Below are positions 1 through 4,975 of a DNA stretch of 5,883 nt, piece by piece; the stretch's first letter is position 1, and each line of letters opens with the position of its first letter. The position numbers were made by a program, and so were the translations under genes. Source of the stretch: Pseudomonadaceae bacterium UBA5811 (GTDB taxonomy: Bacteria; Pseudomonadota; Gammaproteobacteria; Pseudomonadales; Pseudomonadaceae); contig DIDB01000031.1 of NCBI GenBank assembly GCA_002417905.1, positions 1 to 5,883 on the forward strand. The letters are read 5' to 3'. A model generated the notes under the pieces. The model had not been told where the DNA came from and did no database searches. It was given only the letters and a program-made list of their open reading frames with translations.

Positions 1-314
1 TCCTGCATGGCCACCACAACCCGGCTGACTCCGGCCGTTACCAGCGCATCGGCACAGGGGGGCGTCCGGCCAAAATGACTGCAGGGCTCCAGGGTGACAT
101 ACGCGGTCGCGCCCCGCGCCTGCTCACCGGCCTGGCGCAGGGCATAGACTTCGGCATGCGGCTCCCCGGCCCGGATATGCCAGCCCTCGCCCACCACGCA
201 TCCATCAGCCACAATGACACAACCCACCCGGGGGTTGGGATGGGTCGAATAGCGCCCCTTTTCTGCCAGGTGCAGTGCCCTGGCCATATAAAAGCTGTCA
301 GTTTCAGTGTTCAT
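1..314 (-). CDS. ribD: RibD, bifunctional riboflavin biosynthesis deaminase/reductase (N-terminal part, cut by window edge)
   Basis: The first 104 residues of the pyrimidine deaminase half of RibD are visible; the rest, including the reductase domain, lies beyond the window. RibD deaminates and then reduces the pyrimidine product of GTP cyclohydrolase II in the cytoplasm, early in riboflavin synthesis. The cytidine-deaminase-fold zinc site is intact: H53-A-E55, and P77-C78 ... G-R-T-P-P-C87, where His53, Cys78 and Cys87 should bind zinc and Glu55 should be the proton shuttle. N-P-R-V-G near residue 27 is also typical. The ATG at 314-312 lies inside the 3' end of nrdR (11-base overlap, different frame), which implies translational coupling and one transcript. 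The nrdR-ribD order is the one known from E. coli and many other gammaproteobacteria. Confidence 0.95.
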   Translation of the reverse strand, partial: MNTETDSFYMARALHLAEKGRYSTHPNPRVGCVIVADGCVVGEGWHIRAGEPHAEVYALRQAGEQARGATAYVTLEPCSHFGRTPPCADALVTAGVSRVVVAMQ

Positions 315-786
315 CCGGATCATCAACAGGCTGGGTGCTACGGGACAGGCGGTCAATTTCCTCACGAAACTCGTTAAGATCCTGGAAACGCCGGTATACG
401 GATGCAAACCGGATATAAGCCACTTCATCCAGCTGCTGCAGCTCGGCCATCACCAGCTCACCCACGACCCGCGAGCGGACCTCACGCTCACCCGTGGCCC
501 GCAACCGCTGCTTGATCCGGACGATGGCCGACTCCAGCCGCTCAATGCTGACCGGGCGCTTTTCCAGCGCCCGCAGCATGCCCGCCCGCAGCTTTTCCTC
601 ATCAAACGGCTGGCGGCTGCCATCCTGCTTGATCAGCCGGGGCAGCACCAGCTCGGCCGTTTCAAAGGTGGTAAAACGCTCACCGCAGGCCAGACACTCA
701 CGCCGCCGGCGGACCTGGTCACCCTCGGCCACCAGCCGCGAATCAATAACCTTGGTGTCGTGTGCACTACAAAAAGGACAATACAT
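304..786 (-). CDS. nrdR: NrdR, ATP/dATP-responsive repressor of ribonucleotide reductase genes
   Basis: A 160-residue protein that reads as NrdR from end to end. It has an N-terminal zinc ribbon with C3-P-F-C6 and C31-L-A-C34-G-E-R-F, the basic stretch V-R-R-R-R-E between them, and an ATP-cone domain from about residue 46 to 136 ([10 protein letters not shown] onwards). The family senses ATP/dATP and, when dATP is high, binds NrdR boxes upstream of nrd operons to repress them. It is a little longer than E. coli NrdR because of a polar C-terminal tail. The ATG at 786-784 is fixed by the conserved M-Y-C-P-F-C start, although no strong Shine-Dalgarno is visible. I found no NrdR-box pair in the window, so the targets must lie elsewhere. 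It is followed by ribD with overlapping ends. Confidence 0.97.
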   Translation of the reverse strand: MYCPFCSAHDTKVIDSRLVAEGDQVRRRRECLACGERFTTFETAELVLPRLIKQDGSRQPFDEEKLRAGMLRALEKRPVSIERLESAIVRIKQRLRATGEREVRSRVVGELVMAELQQLDEVAYIRFASVYRRFQDLNEFREEIDRLSRSTQPVDDPDEH

Positions 787-901
787 GGCAGACAGTCCGC
801 AATTGACGGAGGCATGGTAGCCTATCCCCAGACCCGACGGGTGGCCCGGTTCTCACCCGTGATCCACTGGCCTCCATTCTGTCTGTCAGGAGGAATTTCC
901 C
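787..901. promoter_or_regulatory. divergent intergenic region between nrdR and the lipoprotein gene
   Basis: This 115-base stretch must contain the start signals of two divergent transcripts. A small perfect palindrome, ACCCG-A-CGGGT, lies at 832-842, and an isolated TTGACG (803-808, plus strand) resembles a -35 element but has no well-spaced -10 partner. On the minus strand, TACCAT at 815-820 resembles a -10 element without a clear -35. I can name no regulator for it, and no promoter can be assigned with confidence. Confidence 0.35.
888..893 (+). promoter_or_regulatory. strong Shine-Dalgarno site (AGGAGG) that fixes a GTG start
   Basis: AGGAGG lies 8 bases before a GTG at 902-904. It is the best ribosome binding site in the area, and it places the start of the lipoprotein gene at a GTG rather than a later ATG. 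Confidence 0.85.
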
Positions 902-1336
902 GTGTCCCTGCGCTCAGCCCTGCCTGCCCTGCTGTTCATCCTGCTGGCCAGCTGCTCCAGCACACCGGATGCCCCCCAGCCAGCAGACCATCCACCCTCA
1001 CCTGCCGGAACCAGGCAGGCTGCCAGCAATCGGCCCCTGCTGACGGGCAGCCTGCTGGGCGCACCAGCGGGGGCCGAGGTTGAACTGGCCCTGCTGGAGG
1101 TCAACGCACACGAAAAGCCCGGACGCCTGCTGGGTGATATCCGCCTGCACAGCCAGGGCGACGAGCTGCCATTCCGCCTGCCTTTTGATCCGGAATTGAC
1201 CGGCCAGCAGCGGGTTGAGCTGCGGGGCCGGGTGATCCAGTCTGGCCAGCTGATCATGCAGCTGCCTCCCCGCCCCATAATGGCCCATGCCAATGGGCAA
1301 TCACTGGGCCGCCTGCAGCTGGTCCGTACGCCCTGA
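902..1336 (+). CDS. YbaY/YscW-family outer-membrane lipoprotein
   Basis: A 144-residue precursor starting at GTG. Residues 1-17 form a lipoprotein signal peptide (short basic start S-L-R, hydrophobic A-L-P-A-L-L-F-I-L-L), ending in the lipobox L15-A-S-C18; Cys18 would be lipidated. Ser at the +2 position argues for sorting to the outer membrane. A Pro/Ala-rich linker follows (about residues 21-45), then a domain of about 100 residues starting near L47-T-G-S-L-L. That domain has the features of the YbaY/YscW family: an alternating beta pattern, the L-P-F-R-L-P-F-D-P motif near residue 100, and a second strand pair around V-E-L-R-G-R-V. The fold is related to YscW pilotins, but no secretion system is visible here. 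It is shorter than E. coli YbaY, lacking the long C-terminal tail. The biochemical function is unknown; family assignment is by recalled resemblance. It is followed by cnoX after 104 bases. Confidence 0.8.
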   Translation: MSLRSALPALLFILLASCSSTPDAPQPADHPPSPAGTRQAASNRPLLTGSLLGAPAGAEVELALLEVNAHEKPGRLLGDIRLHSQGDELPFRLPFDPELTGQQRVELRGRVIQSGQLIMQLPPRPIMAHANGQSLGRLQLVRTP

Positions 1337-1390
1337 CGGCAAAAGTGACTGGCTGCCCGTACCGATAACCCGCGCCCCGGAAATGGAAAA

Positions 1391-1434
1391 TCCGCTATCC
1401 TGCCCGACTGCAATCTGCCGGCTTTCGCACAGGA
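1391..1434 (+). promoter_or_regulatory. candidate cnoX promoter -10 element and ribosome binding site
   Basis: Upstream of cnoX, TATCCT at 1396-1401 is a four-of-six match to a sigma-70 -10 element, but no -35 is recognisable at the right distance. AGGA at 1431-1434 lies 6 bases before the ATG and is the likely ribosome binding site. The remainder of the 104-base gap (1337-1440) shows no terminator, so read-through from the lipoprotein gene is also possible. Confidence 0.3.
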
Positions 1435-1440
1435 ACTACC

Positions 1441-2313
1441 ATGAGCCAGACGCCCTATATCTTTGAAGTCACGGATGCCACTTTTGGCCAGCTGGTGATC
1501 GAAAATTCGTTCCACAAACCGGTACTGGTTGATTTCTGGGCAGAATGGTGTGCGCCCTGCAAAGCATTGATGCCGGTGCTGGCCAAAATTGCCGGACAAT
1601 ACCAGGGGGAACTGCTGCTGGGCAAGCTGAATTGTGACGCGGAGCCCATGGTCATGCAGCAGCTTGGCATCCGCAACCTGCCCACCGTCGTGCTGTTCCG
1701 TAATGGTCAGCCCGTTGACGGCTTCAGTGGTGCCCAGCCCGAGTCAGCCATTCTGGCCATGCTGGAACCCCACATCAGCCTGCCGGCCAGCCCCCCCGAA
1801 GGCCTGTCAATGGAAAGCGCACAGGCCCTGTTCGACGCCGCCCGCTTTGCCGAAGCCGAGCAATTGCTCAAACAGCTGCTGACCGAAGATAACACCAGTG
1901 CCCCAGCGCTGATCCTGTATGCCCGCTGCCTGGCCGAGCGGGGTGCCCTGGCTGAAGCCGAAGCTGTACTGGATGCCGTAACCGGCGATGAGCACCGCCA
2001 GGCACTGGCCGGCGCCAGGGCCCAGCTGACCTTTCTGCGCAAGGCCGGGCAGCTGCCCGAGCCCGCCCTGTTAAAAGCACGACTGGCCCAGAATCCCGGT
2101 GATGATGAAGCGCTCTACCAGCTGGCCATCCAGCAACTGGCCCGCCAGCACTATGAGCCGGCGCTGGACGGCCTGCTTCAGCTGTTCATCCGCAACCGGC
2201 ATTACGGCGAGGGACTGCCCCAGCAGACCCTGCTACAGGTTTTCGACCTGCTGGGTAATGACCATCCACTGACCGGAACCTGGCGCCGCCGGCTGTATCA
2301 GGCGATCTACTGA
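1441..2313 (+). CDS. cnoX: CnoX/YbbN-type chaperedoxin (thioredoxin domain plus TPR-like C-terminal domain)
   Basis: A 290-residue cytoplasmic protein. Residues about 6-110 form a thioredoxin domain with V-D-F-W-A-E-W-C37-A-P-C40-K and the cis-proline loop R-N-L-P81-T. After a Pro-rich linker (about 112-120, coded over a run of seven C at 1791-1797), helical TPR-like repeats fill residues about 122-290, with typical pairs such as A-Q-A-L-F-D-A-A-R-F-A-E-A-E and Y-Q-L-A-I-Q-Q-L-A-R-Q. Length and architecture match CnoX (YbbN), which in E. coli holds oxidation-damaged proteins, guards reactive cysteines by mixed disulfides and hands clients to GroEL and DnaK. This copy keeps a complete C-x-x-C, unlike E. 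coli CnoX, so real oxidoreductase activity is possible, as reported for the Caulobacter protein. Cys65 in K-L-N-C-D probably matches the second conserved cysteine of E. coli CnoX. Start ATG with AGGA at 1431-1434. It converges with the next gene. Confidence 0.92.
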   Translation: MSQTPYIFEVTDATFGQLVIENSFHKPVLVDFWAEWCAPCKALMPVLAKIAGQYQGELLLGKLNCDAEPMVMQQLGIRNLPTVVLFRNGQPVDGFSGAQPESAILAMLEPHISLPASPPEGLSMESAQALFDAARFAEAEQLLKQLLTEDNTSAPALILYARCLAERGALAEAEAVLDAVTGDEHRQALAGARAQLTFLRKAGQLPEPALLKARLAQNPGDDEALYQLAIQQLARQHYEPALDGLLQLFIRNRHYGEGLPQQTLLQVFDLLGNDHPLTGTWRRRLYQAIY

Positions 2314-2323
2314 TGGCTGCGGA

Positions 2324-2686
2324 TCAGCCCACCCAGCGATAGAGTGGTGCATCCGCGCCAGGCCGGACGTCAACCTGCGCATGATGACGCAGCCGTACAG
2401 CCAGCCGCTTGGCCTGCCGCAGATCACCCGTCAGCTGCTCCAGGGCCGCCAGCAGTTCCGGACCACTGGCCTCACCAATCTGCTGCAGCCACTCCAGGGC
2501 ATCCTGCCAGGATCTCTCCAGTGACGCGTTCATCGCTGTACAGGCTGGCCCGGCCGGCATTACCGGGCTGGCCGTAACGGCGTCATCTTCGCCCACCCCC
2601 GTCAGGCGTAACCGCTGCCACTCCTCGGGCGTCAGCCCGATTTCCAGATCAACCAGATAGGGTCCGACCTGCCCACGGATACGCAT
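2324..2686 (-). CDS. conserved-looking small protein of unknown function (120 residues)
   Basis: I do not recognise this family. The reading frame is open to 2779, but the start at ATG 2686-2684 is favoured because AAGGAG lies 9 bases before it, and the upstream part (basic, Gly/Ser-rich) does not look like protein. The product starts M-R-I-R-G-Q-V-G-P-Y-L-V-D-L-E-I, which looks like a beta hairpin. L-T-P-E-E-W-Q-R-L-R-L follows, then an Ala/Pro-rich linker. From about residue 55 there is an amphipathic helical half (S-L-E-R-S-W-Q-D-A-L-E-W-L-Q-Q-I, L-L-A-A-L-E-Q-L-T-G-D-L-R-Q-A-K-R-L), and it ends in Y-R-W-V-G. No signal peptide or membrane segment is seen, so it is probably cytoplasmic. Its stop is 10 bases from the cnoX stop, in convergent orientation. 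Confidence 0.75.
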   Translation of the reverse strand: MRIRGQVGPYLVDLEIGLTPEEWQRLRLTGVGEDDAVTASPVMPAGPACTAMNASLERSWQDALEWLQQIGEASGPELLAALEQLTGDLRQAKRLAVRLRHHAQVDVRPGADAPLYRWVG

Positions 2687-2695
2687 GATCCCCTG

Positions 2696-2701
2696 CTCCT
2701 T
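2696..2701 (-). promoter_or_regulatory. Shine-Dalgarno AAGGAG deciding the start of the 120-residue unknown gene
   Basis: Read on the minus strand, AAGGAG stands 9 bases before the ATG at 2686-2684. No comparable site precedes the more upstream ATG at 2779. Confidence 0.7.
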
Positions 2702-2746
2702 CCAGTCGTTAGTCGTCAGGCCAGAAGCCCCACCTTGCAGAGACCC

Positions 2747-2752
2747 ATCATA
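2747..2752 (-). promoter_or_regulatory. candidate -10 element (TATGAT) for the 120-residue unknown gene
   Basis: On the minus strand TATGAT matches five of six bases of the sigma-70 -10 consensus and would give a leader of about 54 bases. No good -35 is found 16-18 bases upstream. A perfect TTGACA occurs further upstream on the same strand (2803-2798) but has no -10 at standard spacing. Confidence 0.35.
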
Positions 2753-2878
2753 CCTTTTCCGGGACTTCGCTCGGGGCAAACCCTGTTATTACATTTTTGT
2801 CAAAATCGCCGAAATTACGCCCATAAAAAATCCATGACAATGCTGAAAATGGATAGTGTCCATGGTTTGCCCCAACTC

Positions 2879-2892
2879 TTGAGCCAGATCAA
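2879..2892 (+). promoter_or_regulatory. upstream FNR/Anr-like operator for ompW
   Basis: TTGAG-CCAG-ATCAA matches nine of ten specified bases of the FNR consensus TTGAT-N4-ATCAA. Its centre (2885.5) is exactly 41 bp upstream of the centre of the second box, about four helical turns, so two dimers would bind the same DNA face. ompW is a known FNR-controlled gene in E. coli, which supports the reading. Confidence 0.65.
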
Positions 2893-2919
2893 GAGCAGTA
2901 TCCATGGGGGGTGCAGGCA

Positions 2920-2933
2920 TTGAGCCATGTCAA
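2920..2933 (+). promoter_or_regulatory. promoter-proximal FNR/Anr-like operator for ompW
   Basis: TTGAG-CCAT-GTCAA is a perfectly symmetric site matching eight of ten FNR consensus bases. If transcription starts near 2968, as the -10 candidate predicts, its centre lies at -41.5, the classic class II activation position, with the upstream box at -82.5. Confidence 0.6.
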
Positions 2934-2960
2934 GACTCCCCCCCCCCGGATGACTAAGAT
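2932..2960 (+). promoter_or_regulatory. candidate ompW core promoter with a C10 tract in its spacer
   Basis: TAAGAT at 2955-2960 is a four-of-six -10 match that keeps the critical first T, second A and last T. Seventeen bases upstream, AAGACT (2932-2937) is a poor -35, as expected for an activator-dependent promoter, and it overlaps the edge of the proximal FNR box. Ten consecutive C residues at 2938-2947 fill more than half of the spacer. The predicted start near 2968 gives a leader of about 51 bases to the ompW ATG. Confidence 0.5.
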
Positions 2961-3018
2961 GCCCCCCGTGGCTTTTGCTACAAATGTCAGCTTTGCAACA
3001 TCCAGTGGGGCTCATTTC

Positions 3019-3708
3019 ATGCGTAAATTACTTGTTGCCGCTTCTCTGATTGTCAGCCTGATGGCCCCAGCGGTGAGCCATGCCTATCAGAAAGGTGACT
3101 TTATCGTCCGGGCGGGTATGATCACCGTCAACCCCATGGACCAGAACAACAACAGCGCGATCCGCCACGAAACGCTGGGCAAGGTTGCAGGCAGCCATGT
3201 TAATGCGAAAAATGCCACGGCGATGGGTATCAACGTTGTTGCCATGTTCTCTGACCATTTCGGTCTGGAAATGCTGGGTGCCAACCCGCTGACCAGCAAT
3301 ATCAGCCTTAAAGGCATGCCTGGTCCCTACAGCAGTCTGAACGGGCATCTGGGCAGCACCCGTTATCTGCCGCCAACGCTCAGCGTGGTGTACTTCCCCC
3401 TGAGTGACTTCTACCGGATCCAGCCTTATGTGGGTGCAGGCCTGAACTACACCTTCTTTTTCCGGGACAAGCTGAGCAATAACGCCAACAGCAAAGGCTT
3501 CAGCAAAGTACACCTGAGTGATTCGGTAGGCTTTGCCGGTCAGATTGGTGCTGACTATATGATCACTGACAAATACCTGATCAACGCCCAGGTGCGCTGG
3601 ATAGATATCCATACGCATGCCAAGCTCAAACTGGCAGGCCAGAAAGTCAAGACAGGTGTTGACGTAGATCCCCTCGTCTATATGTTCAGCGTGGGCTACC
3701 GCTTCTGA
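3019..3708 (+). CDS. ompW: OmpW-family outer-membrane beta-barrel protein
   Basis: A 229-residue precursor. Residues 1-22 form a Sec signal peptide (M-R-K, hydrophobic L-L-V-A-A-S-L-I-V-S-L-M, then A-V-S-H-A before cleavage at Y23). The mature protein opens with G-D-F-I-V-R-A-G-M-I-T-V-N-P, the hallmark start of OmpW. It continues with alternating amphipathic strands, including Q-P-Y-V-G-A-G-L-N-Y-T-F-F-F and the late family region I-G-A-D-Y-M-I-T-D-K-Y-L-I-N-A-Q-V-R-W. It ends in G-Y-R-F, with the terminal Phe used for outer-membrane insertion. OmpW forms an eight-stranded barrel with a narrow hydrophobic channel. The frame is open back to a GTG at 2911, but the signal peptide fixes the ATG at 3019; the leader offers only a weak GTGGGG (3005-3010) as ribosome binding site. 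Two FNR-like boxes and a C10 tract lie upstream; a strong terminator lies downstream. Confidence 0.94.
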   Translation: MRKLLVAASLIVSLMAPAVSHAYQKGDFIVRAGMITVNPMDQNNNSAIRHETLGKVAGSHVNAKNATAMGINVVAMFSDHFGLEMLGANPLTSNISLKGMPGPYSSLNGHLGSTRYLPPTLSVVYFPLSDFYRIQPYVGAGLNYTFFFRDKLSNNANSKGFSKVHLSDSVGFAGQIGADYMITDKYLINAQVRWIDIHTHAKLKLAGQKVKTGVDVDPLVYMFSVGYRF

Positions 3709-3729
3709 ACAGGGGCAAAACGGGATAGC

Positions 3730-3760
3730 TGACAAAAGGCGCCTTCGGGCGCTTTTGTCA
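3730..3760. terminator. bidirectional intrinsic terminator with C(UUCG)G tetraloop
   Basis: An inverted repeat lies 22 bases after the ompW stop: left arm TGACAAAAGGCGCC, loop TTCG, right arm GGCGCTTTTGTCA. It is fully paired except for one bulged G. A GC-rich core flanked by A/T tracts gives a T run on either strand, so it can end ompW on the plus strand and the RmlD-like gene (stop at 3781-3779) on the minus strand. Confidence 0.85.
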
Positions 3761-3778
3761 TTTCCGGGCAAGCCTTTT

Positions 3779-4870
3779 TCAATCACGGCTGTAATAACTG
3801 AGCAGCAGCCCCGATAGCCCAGTCCGCCAGGCCCGGGGCCGGATACCGAAAGTGTGGAGCAGCTTGCGGCAGGACAGCACACCATACTGGGGTTCAGTGC
3901 AGGCATCAGGGCAGCTGGCATGGGCGACCGGCAACAGCTCTGCCCTGGCTGCCCGGAACATGGCAGCCTCGCTGATCAGCAGCTGGGCAACTCCCATCGG
4001 GGTCGTGGCCTCATGACCACCATAGTGATAGGTTCCCCAGAGTTCGGCCTGACAGTCCAGCTGTTTCAGCACAGCCATCATGACCCGGGCCGCATCCTCT
4101 ACAGCGGTGGGATTGCCCCGACGGTCATCGGCCAGCGGTACCGCTTCCGGCAACTCAAGGCGGCGTAAAAAACGCCCCAGAATACCTTCCGGGCTGTCAT
4201 CCAGCAGCCAGCCAAAACGCAGGATGACATGCCGGGTCACCTGCTCGCGCACCAGCTGCTCCGTCCGGCACAACAGGGCACCCCGAACATCCAGAGGGAT
4301 GGTGGCATCTTCTTCGACATAGGCCGTAATCCGTGAGCCATCAAACACCCGGTAGCTGGAAGGCTCCACCAGAATCACGCCATGCTGCTGACAGAGCCTG
4401 GCCAGATGTCCAACCATGGCCTCCTGCCCATCAAAACAGCAGGCATCTGCCAGACCGGACTGGAACCAGTCGTAGTAGTACGCCAGATTGATCAGTACAT
4501 CAAAACGGCGACTGCTGAACAGCTGGTCCAGACTCCCGGCATCCCAACCGGTCAGCGGTGGTCTTGGCGCATAAAAATCGACATCTTCCTCGGCACCAAG
4601 ACGGATCAGGGACTGGCCCAGGGCATTGCCGCCCCCCAGCAGCATCAGGCGCAGGTGCATGGCGGAAAAGATCCTGTTAAGGGCATCGTCATCGTCAGAA
4701 AACCAGGTACGGATAGGACCACTGGGATGCCAGATCACCTGGCGCGGCCGGCCAGTGTAAAGAGAAAACCCGGAAGACCACAACCAGCCAGACAGGCTCT
4801 CCATACCCCGGGAATCAGGCCCGGGTAAACCATAAATCAGGGGCAGAACCCCCGGATCAAGTCCTGCCAT
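3779..4870 (-). CDS. RmlD-like NAD(P)-binding short-chain dehydrogenase homologue lacking catalytic Tyr/Lys
   Basis: The open frame encodes 363 residues. From about residue 72 it is an extended SDR/RmlD-type (dTDP-4-dehydrorhamnose reductase family) protein. A Rossmann strand and glycine motif L-M-L-L-G79-G-G-N-A-L-G85 come first, then D-V-L-I-N-L-A-Y-Y at about 124, and S-S-Y-R-V-F-D-G at 171-178 where RmlD has S-T-D-Y-V-F-D-G. A substrate-domain segment R-F-G-W-L-L and D-D-R-R-G-N-P-T follow. At the Y-x-x-x-K site (RmlD P-L-N-V-Y-G-R-S-K) this protein has P192-L-D-V-R196-G-A-L-L200, so both catalytic residues are missing. As I recall, similar sugar-nucleotide-binding proteins of pseudomonads share this feature. 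They begin near Met71 (ATG 4660-4658, weak AGGA upstream), so the first 70 residues may not be translated; no Shine-Dalgarno precedes ATG 4870-4868. Substrate and role are unknown. It is divergent from the gntR gene. Confidence 0.85.
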   Translation of the reverse strand: MAGLDPGVLPLIYGLPGPDSRGMESLSGWLWSSGFSLYTGRPRQVIWHPSGPIRTWFSDDDDALNRIFSAMHLRLMLLGGGNALGQSLIRLGAEEDVDFYAPRPPLTGWDAGSLDQLFSSRRFDVLINLAYYYDWFQSGLADACCFDGQEAMVGHLARLCQQHGVILVEPSSYRVFDGSRITAYVEEDATIPLDVRGALLCRTEQLVREQVTRHVILRFGWLLDDSPEGILGRFLRRLELPEAVPLADDRRGNPTAVEDAARVMMAVLKQLDCQAELWGTYHYGGHEATTPMGVAQLLISEAAMFRAARAELLPVAHASCPDACTEPQYGVLSCRKLLHTFGIRPRAWRTGLSGLLLSYYSRD

Positions 4871-4924
4871 GGGAATATGTTTTGCCTGAGTTACCGGCAG
4901 TCACAGCCCTGAACGCTGCATTTT

Positions 4925-4947
4925 ACCGCTGTTATCGGTGCTATCAT
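4925..4947 (+). promoter_or_regulatory. extended -10 promoter for the GntR-family gene, with a small inverted repeat
   Basis: TGCTATCAT (4939-4947) is an extended -10 element: TG, one base, then TATCAT, a five-of-six -10 match. Transcription from about 4954 would exclude the ATG at 4946 and support translation from 4976. Just upstream, ACCG-N7-CGGT (4925-4939) is a short inverted repeat that touches the promoter and could be an operator for autoregulation; the arms are too short to be sure. Confidence 0.5.
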
Positions 4948-4975
4948 GGCTCGCCACGTTTGCCCAGGCCCGCTA

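Larger units (their letters stand above)
2855..2937 (+). repeat. imperfect tandem duplication (about 42 bp unit) carrying the two FNR-like boxes
   Basis: Copy 1 spans 2855-2896 and copy 2 spans 2897-2937. Both begin AGT(G/A)TCCATGG and both end with TTGAGCCA(G/T)(A/G)TCAAGA; the 10-14 bases in between have diverged, and copy 2 is one base shorter. The arrangement suggests the promoter gained its second activator site by local duplication. Confidence 0.6.

Noticed and set aside
307..1083. Long plus-strand open frame of 258 codons opposite nrdR
   Set aside because: It lies antisense to nrdR, whose protein is unmistakable, and then runs out of frame into the lipoprotein gene. The product has no recognisable domain and is a GC-rich shadow.
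886..1599. Minus-strand open frame of 237 codons opposite the lipoprotein gene and cnoX
   Set aside because: It crosses two well-supported plus-strand genes and their gap, has no ribosome binding site and no family resemblance.
1791..1797. C7 run inside cnoX as a phase-variation switch
   Set aside because: It is short, lies in the codons of a Pro-rich interdomain linker, and the frame is intact on both sides. Runs of this length are common in GC-rich genes.
2315..2329. GGCTG/CAGCC hairpin between cnoX and the convergent gene as a terminator
   Set aside because: The stem is only five pairs, no T run follows on either strand, and it overlaps the stop codon of the minus-strand gene.
2798..2803. 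Perfect TTGACA on the minus strand as a -35 element
   Set aside because: No -10-like hexamer occurs 16-18 bases downstream on that strand; the TATGAT candidate is much too far away.
2735..2923. Small plus-strand open frame of 62 codons before ompW
   Set aside because: No ribosome binding site, composition unlike the neighbours, and it runs into the FNR-like boxes. The region reads better as regulatory DNA.
2911..3018. Upstream extension of ompW to a GTG at 2911 (36 extra codons)
   Set aside because: The extension would place 36 residues before a textbook signal peptide and would be translated across the FNR-like box, the C10 tract and the -10 candidate. The ATG at 3019 is the natural start.
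3028..3921. Minus-strand open frame of 297 codons opposite ompW
   Set aside because: It is antisense to ompW, reads through the bidirectional terminator and into the end of the RmlD-like gene, and has no domain signature.
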